A stretch of 55,535 nt of DNA, from contig CACEWE010000008.1 of NCBI GenBank assembly GCA_902563055.1, positions 1 through 55,535 of the forward strand. The letters are read 5' to 3'. The position numbers and the translations under genes are program-made. Below the pieces are notes generated by a model, which was not told where the DNA came from, ran no database searches, and was given only the letters and a program-made list of their open reading frames with translations. This DNA is from an uncultured Gammaproteobacteria bacterium. GTDB taxonomy: Bacteria; Pseudomonadota; Gammaproteobacteria; Francisellales; CACEW01. Each line of letters starts with the position of its first letter. Within the stretch, counting starts at the first letter, position 1. Positions 24,115-32,801 of the stretch are shown one piece after another.

Positions 24115-25494
24115 GTGGAACTAAAGCTTTATAACAGTTTAAGCAAGCAAAAAGAAGTTTTTAAACCGATGCAGGAAGGTAAAATTAAAATTTATGTTTG
24201 CGGTGTAACGGTTTACGACTATTGCCATATTGGTCATGCTCGCACCTATTTAGCCTTTGATGTGATCATGCGCTTTCTAAGATCTATTGGATATGATGTC
24301 GAGTATGTGCGCAATATTACCGATATAGACGATAAAATTATTAAACGCGCACAAGAACAAAACCAAGATTGGCAACATGTTGTTGATACTTTTGTCAAGA
24401 CAATGGATGAAGACTTTGCAAGCCTAGGTATTATAAAGCCCAATAAAGAACCACGAGCTACCAAGACCATTCCAGAAATATTAGAGATGATCCAAACTTT
24501 AATTGATAAAGGTTATGCTTATGTTGCTCAAAACCAAGATGTTTACTTTTCTGTACAGGAGTACAAAGATTATGGCGCGCTAAGTGGCCAAAATTTAGAA
24601 AGTTTAAGAAGTGGCGAGCGGGTTGAGCCTAACCCTCATAAAAAGCATCCCTATGATTTTGTACTATGGAAACATGCCAAGCCTGGTGAGCCTACGTGGT
24701 CTTCTCCTTGGGGCGATGGCAGGCCCGGCTGGCATATTGAATGTTCGTGCATGACCAAGTCTATTTTTGGCGAGCGTTTTGATATTCACGGTGGCGGTAG
24801 TGATTTGCGCTTCCCGCACCATGAAAATGAACTGGCTCAAAGTATGTGTGCCAATAACAGTGAGGCATATGCCAATTATTGGATTCATAGTGGTATGGTG
24901 CAGATTAATAATGAAAAAATGTCTAAGTCCTTGGGTAATTTCTTTGTTATTCGTGAGGTTTTAGAAAGCTATCGCCCGGAAGTACTGCGTTATTTCCTCA
25001 TTAGTGCTCATTACCGAAGTGAAATTAATTATTCGCAGGAAAACCTTGATCATGCACAAAATGCCTTGAATCGTTTTTATACGGCTTTAAGAGGTTTGGA
25101 TTTAAGCGTGGCTTTGCCACAAGATCATCAAACATGGCATGCGCGTTTTAACGAAGCCATGCTTGATGACTTTAATGTGCCTCAAGCTATGGCGGTTTTG
25201 TTTGAGCTCTTAAAGAAAATAAATCAGCTAGAGGCTCCTGAAGCCTCTGCCTATGGGGTGTTGCTTAAAAAATTAGCAGGTATTTTTGGTTTATTACAAC
25301 AAGATCCTGATGCTTACTTTCAAGGAAGCCAAGATGGCGACTTTGATGCAAAAATCCAAAATTTATTAGCGCAGCGCAGTCAGGCGCGCCAGGAAAAAAA
25401 CTGGACGCTTGCCGATACCGTGCGTGATGAACTAGAAAAACTAGATGTTGTGGTTGAAGATACGGCACAAGGACCTATTTGGCGTAAAAAATAG
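24115..25494 (+). CDS. cysS: Cysteinyl-tRNA synthetase
   Basis: This class I synthetase charges tRNA-Cys with cysteine in the cytoplasm. YVCGVTVYDYCHIGHAR (zinc Cys and HIGH box), RNITDIDDKII, GWHIECSCM (second zinc Cys), GGGSDLRFPHHENE and KMSKSLGN are all present in the normal order. The GTG at 24115 is preferred to the ATG at 24097: it has a Shine-Dalgarno (AGGAG) 7 bases upstream and gives the usual N terminus (ELKLYNSLSKQKEVF). The length (459 residues) fits the family. It is transcribed from its own probable promoter. Confidence 0.96.
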   Translation: MELKLYNSLSKQKEVFKPMQEGKIKIYVCGVTVYDYCHIGHARTYLAFDVIMRFLRSIGYDVEYVRNITDIDDKIIKRAQEQNQDWQHVVDTFVKTMDEDFASLGIIKPNKEPRATKTIPEILEMIQTLIDKGYAYVAQNQDVYFSVQEYKDYGALSGQNLESLRSGERVEPNPHKKHPYDFVLWKHAKPGEPTWSSPWGDGRPGWHIECSCMTKSIFGERFDIHGGGSDLRFPHHENELAQSMCANNSEAYANYWIHSGMVQINNEKMSKSLGNFFVIREVLESYRPEVLRYFLISAHYRSEINYSQENLDHAQNALNRFYTALRGLDLSVALPQDHQTWHARFNEAMLDDFNVPQAMAVLFELLKKINQLEAPEASAYGVLLKKLAGIFGLLQQDPDAYFQGSQDGDFDAKIQNLLAQRSQARQEKNWTLADTVRDELEKLDVVVEDTAQGPIWRKK

Positions 25495-25626
25495 TATTTT
25501 TTGAGCTAGCCAGACTGTAATTATTTATTACTTTGGTTTTATTTTAAATAAAATATATATTTCTTATTGATTTTTTATGATCTTTTGTTAAGATAATGTG
25601 TGTTTATTTTAAGTAAGGATATTCTA

Positions 25627-25884
25627 ATGTCAGAAGTTAAGCGACGAAGCCCTAGTGAAGGAACTCCAACTCCAATTCGAGCTTTAGCTATTTCAAGAGA
25701 AGCTGTGGAGAAAAGAGGTCGGCGCTTCGTCGCAGCTAAGCGTAGCAATCAAAGAAAAAAAACTGCCCAATTATTAAGCCTTAACCAAAGGTTTAGTGCC
25801 TTATCTATCAATGATGAAGAAGAAAATGAACTAATTAGTGAGTCCTCTCTAAAGCGTTCATGCTTAACAAATAGCCCAGGTTAG
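25627..25884 (+). CDS. Small basic hypothetical protein
   Basis: An 85-residue protein rich in Arg, Lys and Ser (SEVKRRSPSEG, EKRGRRFVAAKRSNQRKK). The ATG at 25627 has AAGGAT 7 bases upstream and is preferred to the in-frame ATG at 25600. There is no signal peptide, membrane segment or recognised domain. A segment of its coding sequence (about 25717-25747) is echoed by a degenerate copy at about 25911-25941 in the following non-coding stretch (tcggcgc-tcgtcgc-gc-aagcgt). Confidence 0.5.
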   Translation: MSEVKRRSPSEGTPTPIRALAISREAVEKRGRRFVAAKRSNQRKKTAQLLSLNQRFSALSINDEEENELISESSLKRSCLTNSPG

Positions 25885-26043
25885 GACATTTGCCGAGGTA
25901 GGGAGCTTCTTAAGATCGGCGCATCGTCGCGGCGAAGCGTTAACAGAGGCAAAATATTACTCAGCTGTGAGCTAAATTTTATAGAACCATACTCAAAATA
26001 AAAAAGATTTATGGATTTTCTATTAAATAGCTTATTCTAGTTT

Positions 26044-26361
26044 TTAATTTAGGTCTTCTGCTTGAGTCGAATCAGGTTTATTTTGTGGCTCATCTACCAG
26101 ATGGTAAAAATCCTTTGCTTTACCATTAAATGTAAATTTACACCAGTTGGGGATGCTTCTGGGTTTGGTCTGGTTGGTGGAGCGTAATCCAAGTTGTTGT
26201 TGCAATATTTGAATCTGTTCCTTTAAGACGGGGTGTGGGTCGGTGACATTAAGGTTTGACAGTGCTTCTAACAATGATGTAAGAAGGCTTTTTGTATGGG
26301 GGTGGGCTTTACGCATCAGATTCCTAGAGCTTGCTTTTTTGATTATAAAATATACTAACAT
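26044..26361 (-). CDS. Small hypothetical protein
   Basis: A 105-residue protein with a helical middle (SLLTSLLEALSNLN, HPVLKEQIQILQQQLGL) and a C-terminal WCKFTFNGKAKDFYHL segment that looks like a conserved core. The first residues (MLVYFIIKKASSRNL) may not be translated; a start at the later Met (RKAHPHTKSLL) is possible. No family is recognised. It is divergent from the repressor gene on its right. Confidence 0.45.
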   Translation of the reverse strand: MLVYFIIKKASSRNLMRKAHPHTKSLLTSLLEALSNLNVTDPHPVLKEQIQILQQQLGLRSTNQTKPRSIPNWCKFTFNGKAKDFYHLVDEPQNKPDSTQAEDLN

Positions 26362-26488
26362 GTTAAAAAATGACCTGTCAATGGTTCATTATTAGTTCAG
26401 TATTTTGGGGTTTTTTTGCAGCGAGGGATTGCAAAGTTTAGTTTTGGTGGTAAAATGTGGCCAATGCTTAGTCAATGACCATTTTTTT

Positions 26489-27139
26489 ATGGAAGAAACT
26501 AAAACTGCTAAATACACCAAAGCTTTTGCCTTGCGCTTGAACGAAGCTTTGGATGAGCTTGGTATTCCACCTAAAAATGCAGGGCGCGCGCAGTATCTTT
26601 CTGATCAGTTTGGTTTAACCATTCGAGGCGCAAGTAAGTGGGTTAATGGAGAGTCTATTCCCAGAAGTGGCATGTTAAAGGAAATTTCAAGTCGCTTGAA
26701 TATCGATTTTCACTGGTTAGTTTTTGGTTGTGATGATAAAACCAAGCAGATGCCAATGCAGGATGGGGTATATCGCGTGCCTTTGATTGAAATGGAACAA
26801 GTTTCTAGCTTTAGAGACTTTATTCATGATCCTTTACAAAGAACGCTATTAATTACCAAAAAAGTAGGAAAAAACTGTTTTGCAGTTCAAAACAATTTTA
26901 CTAATTCGTATGCAGAACTTAGAAAAAATTCCACGCTCGTATTTGATCCAGATAAGCGCGCAATGGATAATCAATATGTTTTACTGCGTGATAAAGAAAA
27001 GAATGTATTACTGCGTCGTTTTGTGCAACGGCAACGCGATGCATATTTGTATCCCATTGATTCGCGCATGGCGATAGAGCCTTATGATCATACCACAGAA
27101 ATTTTTGCAATCTTAGTGTACGCTTCCATTAGCTATTAA
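26489..27139 (+). CDS. XRE-type repressor with S24/LexA-like C-terminal domain
   Basis: A 216-residue phage-repressor-like protein. Residues about 1-80 form a helix-turn-helix domain (FALRLNEALDELGI, DQFGLTIRGASKWVNGESIP). After a linker, the C-terminal part (about 90-216) has the length and strand pattern of CI/S24 dimerisation domains (VPLIEMEQVSS, NQYVLLRDKEKNVLLRRF). The ATG at 26489 is used; the in-frame extension to 26405 reads through non-repressor-like sequence. It lies about 400 bases from a second repressor of similar size. A role in regulating a prophage remnant or competence-like genes is possible; no phage structural genes are present. Confidence 0.75.
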   Translation: MEETKTAKYTKAFALRLNEALDELGIPPKNAGRAQYLSDQFGLTIRGASKWVNGESIPRSGMLKEISSRLNIDFHWLVFGCDDKTKQMPMQDGVYRVPLIEMEQVSSFRDFIHDPLQRTLLITKKVGKNCFAVQNNFTNSYAELRKNSTLVFDPDKRAMDNQYVLLRDKEKNVLLRRFVQRQRDAYLYPIDSRMAIEPYDHTTEIFAILVYASISY

Positions 27140-27160
27140 ATACTCGGTTATGTTTATCTT

Positions 27161-27373
27161 TTAATGCTTGTGATAACAGAGGCGAGCCTGATGCCAGCCT
27201 GCGTGGTAGCTTATAAATATCTGATCTTTGGGGCTGAAACCTGCAAATAAAGCTTGATTGCGATAGAGTTCTATAGCGCTGGACTGTTGTTGTTCAATAG
27301 CGTTGTCTTGGTGAGCAATATACCAAATGCTGCAGTGATCATGGCCAATAATTTCATAGCAATAATCTATCAT
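27161..27373 (-). CDS. Small hypothetical protein between two repressor genes
   Basis: A 70-residue protein (MIDYCYEIIGHDHCSIWYIA..., ending GWHQARLCYHKH), rich in His and Tyr, with a reasonable Shine-Dalgarno (AGAAGGG, 6 bases) before the ATG. It is divergent from the second repressor, so the two could share the control region 27374-27550. No family is recognised. Confidence 0.5.
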   Translation of the reverse strand: MIDYCYEIIGHDHCSIWYIAHQDNAIEQQQSSAIELYRNQALFAGFSPKDQIFISYHAGWHQARLCYHKH

Positions 27374-27481
27374 TTTGTACCCTTCTTGCTTTGGCTTAAA
27401 ACTTATAATAATATAATAACTAATATATTATCATAAACAATTTGCATACGATATTTAGAGGCAAATCTAGCATACAAATTA

Positions 27482-27533
27482 ACCATTGTCAACGATGTAA
27501 TGGTGTTGTTTTTATGTAAAATTGCTGCATAAT
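27482..27533 (+). promoter_or_regulatory. Candidate promoter and operator of the second repressor gene
   Basis: ACCATT (27482-27487) and AATGGT (27499-27504) are inverted arms of a 23-base dyad. It sits directly upstream of TTGTTT (27506-27511), a 16-base spacer and CATAAT (27528-27533). The start would be about 10 bases before the ATG at 27551. An autoregulatory operator is plausible. Confidence 0.4.
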
Positions 27534-27550
27534 AGGTTCAAGGAGTGCAC

Positions 27551-28246
27551 ATGAGCGTTATAAGTAAAAGACTAAACCAATTAATGGCCCATTTTGGGAT
27601 AACTATTAAAATGCTATCTGATGCCACAGCCATTGGTATGCCTACGATTGCGCATTTAAAACAGGGCAAGGTATGTTCGAATCCAACGATTGGAACGCTT
27701 TTACCCATCGCGCAATATTTTCATGTCAGCCTTGATCAGCTGGTGGGTCAAGAGCCATTGTATTTATCGAATCAAAAGCCAGGTGCTATTCGAGGTTATC
27801 CGGTAGATTTAATTCACAAGCATCAGGTGACGCAATTTTGTGGAGCAGAGCCTAAAAGTTCTGAGCACGCGGTTATTTATTTAGAGCAAGATTGGGGGGC
27901 GTTTTGTTTTGCCTTAGAGCAAGAGCACGATGGCATGGCGCGTAAAAGTTATGGTATTTTTTCAGCGAGCATAGAGCCGTGTGATCAAGACATTGTGATT
28001 GTAGCCTTGCCGGGTTCAAAAAAAGTCTATATTAAGCGTTTGGTAGATGATATGAATCAATGGTATATCAAAGATTATCCTCAGGAAGGCGAAAAACAAC
28101 AGCTCTTGAGTGATTTTAGAATCTATGGCGTTCTTGTCGCACAAAAAACCTATTATCGCGCCAGTGCCCAACAAGCCGTTGCCAAAGGTTTTAATTGTGA
28201 GCAGCACTTCCCCTATCACCTTGTAGCAGCGAATGAAAAGTCTTAG
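27551..28246 (+). CDS. XRE-type repressor with S24/LexA-like C-terminal domain
   Basis: A 231-residue protein. Residues about 1-65 are a Cro/CI-type helix-turn-helix (ISKRLNQLMAHFGITIKML, AIGMPTIAHLKQGKV, LLPIAQYFHVSLDQLVG). The C-terminal half (about 115-225) has the strand pattern of S24 sensor/dimerisation domains (SIEPCDQDIVIVALPGSKKVYIKRLV). AGGAG sits 6 bases before the ATG at 27551. It resembles the first repressor in architecture more than in sequence. The autocleavage residues could not be placed with confidence. Confidence 0.78.
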   Translation: MSVISKRLNQLMAHFGITIKMLSDATAIGMPTIAHLKQGKVCSNPTIGTLLPIAQYFHVSLDQLVGQEPLYLSNQKPGAIRGYPVDLIHKHQVTQFCGAEPKSSEHAVIYLEQDWGAFCFALEQEHDGMARKSYGIFSASIEPCDQDIVIVALPGSKKVYIKRLVDDMNQWYIKDYPQEGEKQQLLSDFRIYGVLVAQKTYYRASAQQAVAKGFNCEQHFPYHLVAANEKS

Positions 28247-28331
28247 CCCATCAAAGCTATTCAAAACAATAAAATATATGCATGCTTATGCTTGATTTTG
28301 AATTTGATATGTTTTATATTAGTAGATATTA

Positions 28332-31286
28332 ATGTTAAGTTGTGGGGTTTTTATGTTAGCGACAGGTAACGGTGAAGGTGAAGGTAACGAAGATGTCGGA
28401 AGTGTTGAAGCTGGACACCAAGCACTCCAGCTACAGTATAAAAAAGTGAAAAAACTTATTGATGATTTTAAAAAGGCTTCAAGAAGATTTGGCTGTTCTA
28501 CGAATATAAAATTTGGTAGGGATATCTTTGAGGTTTTAACGCATAATTGTATGGTAAGGGAGGTTGTTGAGGAGCTTAGTAAGTTGTCTGTGCTGGTTGA
28601 TGCGGGTTCTTTTACTATTGAGCTTTTTGAGCTACCTATGACTTATGAGGCTACTTATGGAGAGATAAGCCAGGCATCAATGAATGCAATGTCAGGCCGT
28701 TTCGATTTAATAGTTATCCAGATAGTTAAAGATAGAGTTGGCTTCAGGCCGCGTATTTCATTGGTAGAGCCAAATGGCAACATACCTTTTTCCACTCAAG
28801 TTCAATGCGAGAGTAATGTTACTGGAACAAAAGCTCAGCCTCTAAAGACTGCTTATCTTGAAGATTCTGAAGGTCAAGTGCACCAGAGACAGATAGGTCG
28901 CTCTGATAGTTTACGTATGTTGCTTTCAGATGAATGTAAGCAAGAAAAAAAAGACCTTGCTGAACACTTAAATAGTGATGAGAGTCTGTTACATTATCAA
29001 TACATACCAAAACTGCTAAGTGCTATTTCACAAAGATTAAGCGCACCATGCGGCTTTAATTCTGATGGAAATTATAGTACCAAGGGGGTGCTTAGGCTTA
29101 TTGAGGATATTGATAAATTAATAAGTTTTAAGAAACCTTCTTGTGTTAAAAAACTAATATGCTCAGAGAGCCTTCCTTTGCCTGAACATATAAAACCTTG
29201 GATGAAAGCTGTCCGTGCTCAACTTGATGGATATTTTACAAATACAAATATTGTCTCTGAAACTCAAGAAACTTTTAAATGCACTGCGCCAAAAAGAAAT
29301 TTCATGACAGAAATTGTTTTGGCTCTGGCCCTTCCTCCAGGTATTGCCCATATAACTAGTGGCTGTAAGTCTGCTATGGATCGTGATACTATATTTGATG
29401 CCTTTTATAAAAAAATTTATTTAGCTTGGAGATGTGAAAACAAGGGAAAGATGCCAACTCCCAAAAAGCTGCAATCTTTTGCAATAAAGGAAGATTTATG
29501 GCCTAAACTTGGAGAAATGTCAAAACAGAAAGTTTCCTTTGGTATCTTTGGATTAATAGATTATTGGCCAAAAAATCATACTCTTATGAGTCCTGAAACA
29601 TGTTGTAGTGTTCTTTTGAAGATATTTTGGCAGTGCTTGTGTCGTAGAAAAAGACCAAAAGAGCTTACTCGCAAAGATGCAGAGAAGCCATCAAAATGTA
29701 AAGATGCTCTCAATTGTGATGCTCTGGCCTCTACCATAGGGTCTCTTGCTATTACGAAAAGTATTGTTGATTTGTTTAAAGGCAAGAATATCTGTAAAAA
29801 GCGGGATCAAGTAGGGGATATCTATGCTATTACGCACTGGTATAATGCTTTACAGAACAGTGATAATCCTATTACTCCAAAATGTATTATTGAAGCACAA
29901 GAAAAAGGCTTGTCTGTTTATTTGTTTAGGCAAGAAAATGGAACAAGTGTCCTTATTGTTGTAAGTAAAGAAACTATAAATAAGGATGAACTTAGCAAGA
30001 ATATAAGAGATTTCTTGGGGGGTCAGTCTGACGTGGAAGACCAGCAGTCTTTAATGTTTCCATCACAAATAGTGTATTTTGATAAAGGTTACTCTCTAAG
30101 TCTTCTTTTTGATCATGGAAGGCTTCAATTGCTTGAAGAGAATTTCAAAGGTCTTTTTAACCTAGAGCAGAACGCTCATTTGGGGGAGGTGAAAAAAAAG
30201 CACATCTTTTCAGTAAGATCAGCATGTGAAAAAATGTTAAACCCAAAAGATAATAAATGCCATGTACCCACAGATATAATAATGATGTTAATAACACATC
30301 AATTGGAGAATAATATTGAGTCTTTACCTGGCAACGAATCTGACAACGAATCTGAGCTTGTAATAGGCCTACCTACTAAGCCTTCTGGTACATATTTTAT
30401 GGGACGTGCCAAGCGTCTGACCGATGGTGCAAGAGATATAAATCGTGAGAAAAATATTAAAAATGTCTTTGTGGCATTAATGTTTTTTTCTGCTCATGGT
30501 GTCCAGGCTGCGTTTTACCAATGGGGTTTATACAAAGATGGTAACAACTGGGATCGAACAGGGTTTGTAATTTATGATCTTTTTAAAGCAGTTGTTTTGG
30601 TGAATTTTGTGTCACTCTCATCTATTTTAAAAAGCATTCTTTCAATGTGTTACCAAAAGCCTACTAAAGTTGACTTTGCACCATTGTCAAAATCCATACA
30701 GTATGTTTGGCCTGTGTACCTTTGCCATGCTCTTTTGGTTTACATTGAATTTGATCGATGTTCTCTCTCTGAAATAAAGTCATGCCTTAATTTGCATAAT
30801 AAAACTGACAGTACGATAGCGTTTAGTGAGAGTACTTCACTTTGGCCTTGGTGTGGATTGACTTATTGTGTTTCTTCTTTGCTCTTTCTGCTGTTCCATT
30901 CTATAGCTTCTATAGCTTCTGAGCGTGTTCCTTACCCGCAGAGTTTTAAATCTAACGGACTTCTATCTGTTGCATTTGCGACGCTACTAGAATTTTTAAT
31001 TTCTAACCATCTTGATGATAAAGGAAAAAATCAAAATACCGAATTTACTAAGGAGCAAAGAATGATGCTACAAGTGCTTGTGTTATTTGCAATTGTGGCA
31101 CCTATTCTCTATTGCTGTTATAGTATGGGTAGGGTATGTTTAGAGAGAAGAAAAAATAATTTGCATGGCGATGAAATGACCATGCCCCTCTTGAAATATA
31201 GTGAGAAGAATGCCGCTATGCGTGGTGAAGGTGTTGTTTCGGCGACTAAAGTTAATTTCGTTGACAATTTGCAGTGTAAAGGTTAA
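28332..31286 (+). CDS. Large hypothetical protein with C-terminal membrane segments
   Basis: This 984-residue protein matches no family I recognise. Residues 1-30 are acidic/Gly-rich (GNGEGEGNEDVG, similar in style to the GEGEGE stretch of the ankyrin-like protein at 4992). Residues about 35-700 are soluble and unusually rich in Cys. From about 715 to 945 there are five or six hydrophobic segments (VFVALMFFSAHGVQAAF, YVWPVYLCHALLVYI, LTYCVSSLLFLLFHSIAS, MLQVLVLFAIVAPILYCC). The tail is polar. Multi-pass C-terminal segments after a large soluble part occur in effectors of Legionella and Coxiella that enter host membranes, so an effector role is a guess from style. A start at 28353 is equally possible; neither has a good Shine-Dalgarno. 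Confidence 0.6.
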   Translation: MLSCGVFMLATGNGEGEGNEDVGSVEAGHQALQLQYKKVKKLIDDFKKASRRFGCSTNIKFGRDIFEVLTHNCMVREVVEELSKLSVLVDAGSFTIELFELPMTYEATYGEISQASMNAMSGRFDLIVIQIVKDRVGFRPRISLVEPNGNIPFSTQVQCESNVTGTKAQPLKTAYLEDSEGQVHQRQIGRSDSLRMLLSDECKQEKKDLAEHLNSDESLLHYQYIPKLLSAISQRLSAPCGFNSDGNYSTKGVLRLIEDIDKLISFKKPSCVKKLICSESLPLPEHIKPWMKAVRAQLDGYFTNTNIVSETQETFKCTAPKRNFMTEIVLALALPPGIAHITSGCKSAMDRDTIFDAFYKKIYLAWRCENKGKMPTPKKLQSFAIKEDLWPKLGEMSKQKVSFGIFGLIDYWPKNHTLMSPETCCSVLLKIFWQCLCRRKRPKELTRKDAEKPSKCKDALNCDALASTIGSLAITKSIVDLFKGKNICKKRDQVGDIYAITHWYNALQNSDNPITPKCIIEAQEKGLSVYLFRQENGTSVLIVVSKETINKDELSKNIRDFLGGQSDVEDQQSLMFPSQIVYFDKGYSLSLLFDHGRLQLLEENFKGLFNLEQNAHLGEVKKKHIFSVRSACEKMLNPKDNKCHVPTDIIMMLITHQLENNIESLPGNESDNESELVIGLPTKPSGTYFMGRAKRLTDGARDINREKNIKNVFVALMFFSAHGVQAAFYQWGLYKDGNNWDRTGFVIYDLFKAVVLVNFVSLSSILKSILSMCYQKPTKVDFAPLSKSIQYVWPVYLCHALLVYIEFDRCSLSEIKSCLNLHNKTDSTIAFSESTSLWPWCGLTYCVSSLLFLLFHSIASIASERVPYPQSFKSNGLLSVAFATLLEFLISNHLDDKGKNQNTEFTKEQRMMLQVLVLFAIVAPILYCCYSMGRVCLERRKNNLHGDEMTMPLLKYSEKNAAMRGEGVVSATKVNFVDNLQCKG

Positions 31287-31321
31287 CGTTTTAGATTTTT
31301 TGTTAATAATAGGAGTATACG

Positions 31322-31882
31322 ATGTATAGGTTTATTCAGTCTTTGTTTTTTTTGATAACTTTGTCCTTGGTTCATTTTGGTTTTGCAGACAGCAAACCAA
31401 AGGTGCAGTTTCCTATTCAAAATCACAAGCCCATTGTTCTTTTTACACAGTTAGCAAAATCAGCTGTGGTCACTAAATTTGATGAAACACACTCTCAATT
31501 AACCTTGAAAAATGTGCATCCAGAAATTGTGTGGTTTACAGATCGCCCTCATAGGGAGGCCGGTGATGTACCAAATGCAGAATTTATTAAAAACTGGAAC
31601 AAGGGAGAAAATAGCTTTGCTGAAAATCCGCCGAATGCAACGGTGGTCTATTTGTACGAAGATGCCAAGGGAGTATATGAGCAAGGCAATAGAGTAGTAG
31701 AGTTAACAAATCCACAATATATACCAAAAGACAAAACATTTACCTATTTCATGAAGGGAATTGGGAATGCTAAAGTTATGCCAATGCCAAAAGATGCAAA
31801 GCTAATGAATGTTGCCTTATTTATTGATAGTGCGAGCTTTCCTAATCCAAAAGAATTTTGTAAAGATATAGGTTTATGTTAA
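31322..31882 (+). CDS. Exported hypothetical protein
   Basis: A 186-residue protein with a clear signal peptide (MYRFIQSLFFLITLSLVHFGFA, cleavage after FA-D at about 22/23). The mature part is mainly beta, with a conserved-looking VWFTDRPHREAGDVPNAEF block (about 69-87) and two C-terminal cysteines that could pair. AGGAG lies 8 bases before the ATG. It is 35 bases after the large membrane protein and its stop overlaps the fkpB stop by 4 bases, convergently. Periplasmic location is inferred; the function is unknown. Confidence 0.7.
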   Translation: MYRFIQSLFFLITLSLVHFGFADSKPKVQFPIQNHKPIVLFTQLAKSAVVTKFDETHSQLTLKNVHPEIVWFTDRPHREAGDVPNAEFIKNWNKGENSFAENPPNATVVYLYEDAKGVYEQGNRVVELTNPQYIPKDKTFTYFMKGIGNAKVMPMPKDAKLMNVALFIDSASFPNPKEFCKDIGLC

Positions 31883-32319
31883 CTATCAAGCTCCACAACA
31901 TCCACCTCAAATAGCAGGACTTCTCCTGCTAAGGGGTGGTTGAAGTCCACGCTTGCTTCGTGTTCGTTCACTGCGCCAATAACACCTGGAAGTGTTTGAC
32001 CATTGGCTTGGGTAAATTCAATGATAGCCCCTGGAACCAAATCTTCTTGGTTCATATCACTAAAACGTTTTAGAGGCACTTGATAGACATTGGCTTCATT
32101 GCGTTCACCAAAAGCATCTTTCGCTTGAAGCAGGACTTTTTTATGATCCCCTTTCTTTAATCCGATAATGGCCTCTTCAAATACAGGAGAAAAGGTACCA
32201 TCGCCCATTGTAAAGCGTAAGGATTGTTCATAGTTTTTTGAACTATCGGCTATGGAGCCATCTTTTAAGCGTATGGTAAAGTTCATGGTTACCGTGCTTT
32301 TAGTGGTAATTGTAGACAT
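31879..32319 (-). CDS. fkpB: FKBP-type peptidyl-prolyl isomerase, SlpA/FkpB type
   Basis: A 146-residue FKBP/SlyD-like isomerase: MNFTIRLKDGSIADSS near the N terminus, MGDGTFSPVFEEAIIGLKKGD (core FKBP strand-helix), an inserted-flap region, and VDFNHPLAGEVLLFEVDVV, the SlyD/FkpB signature. It assists prolyl isomerisation in folding proteins. Its ATG overlaps the lspA stop (TAATG), and in E. coli fkpB likewise follows lspA, so it is the last gene of the ribF-ileS-lspA-fkpB operon. The ispH gene that follows in E. coli is absent here. Confidence 0.9.
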   Translation of the reverse strand: MSTITTKSTVTMNFTIRLKDGSIADSSKNYEQSLRFTMGDGTFSPVFEEAIIGLKKGDHKKVLLQAKDAFGERNEANVYQVPLKRFSDMNQEDLVPGAIIEFTQANGQTLPGVIGAVNEHEASVDFNHPLAGEVLLFEVDVVELDS

Positions 32320-32801
32320 TAGCGGGCCTTTTTAAAACATTCATAATAAACAAACAATACCACGCCTATGCAAATTGCGCTGTCAGCAACATTAAACGCA
32401 GGCCAGTGCCAGGTGTGGATATATACATCAATAAAATCAATCACATAACCTAAGAATAAGCGATCAATGGCGTTGCCCACTGCTCCAGCCAGGATAAGCG
32501 AGAAGGAGATAAGTTTTAGTTTTTCTGGAGGGCTTTGCCATATCCAGGCAATCAAAAGCAAGCTCATTAAAAAGGCAATCACAATAAAAAATAAGTTTTG
32601 CCAGCCAGAAGCCGAAGCTAAAAAGCTAAAGGCCGCACCGGTATTGTGCGCTAGGGTAATATTTAAGCCAGGAAATACAGCAATTACTTGCCCAAGGCTT
32701 AAGTGCGAGGCAGCACTATATTTAGTAAGTGCATCAATGACAACAATAATTGCGGCAATAATAAAGTACCAGATTTTAGGCATGGGGTTTAATCTAGACA
32801 T
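32319..32801 (-). CDS. lspA: Lipoprotein signal peptidase (signal peptidase II)
   Basis: This 160-residue inner-membrane aspartic protease cleaves signal peptides of diacylated prolipoproteins. It has four membrane helices and the two catalytic aspartates in GNAIDRL (about 109-115) and FNVADSAI (about 137-144), plus NTGAAFS. The start at 32801 (SRLNPMPKIWYF) gives the normal length and overlaps the 3' end of ileS by 8 bases (ATGTCTAG), suggesting coupling; longer in-frame starts lie within ileS and add non-family residues. Operon position as in E. coli. Confidence 0.94.
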   Translation of the reverse strand: MSRLNPMPKIWYFIIAAIIVVIDALTKYSAASHLSLGQVIAVFPGLNITLAHNTGAAFSFLASASGWQNLFFIVIAFLMSLLLIAWIWQSPPEKLKLISFSLILAGAVGNAIDRLFLGYVIDFIDVYIHTWHWPAFNVADSAICIGVVLFVYYECFKKAR

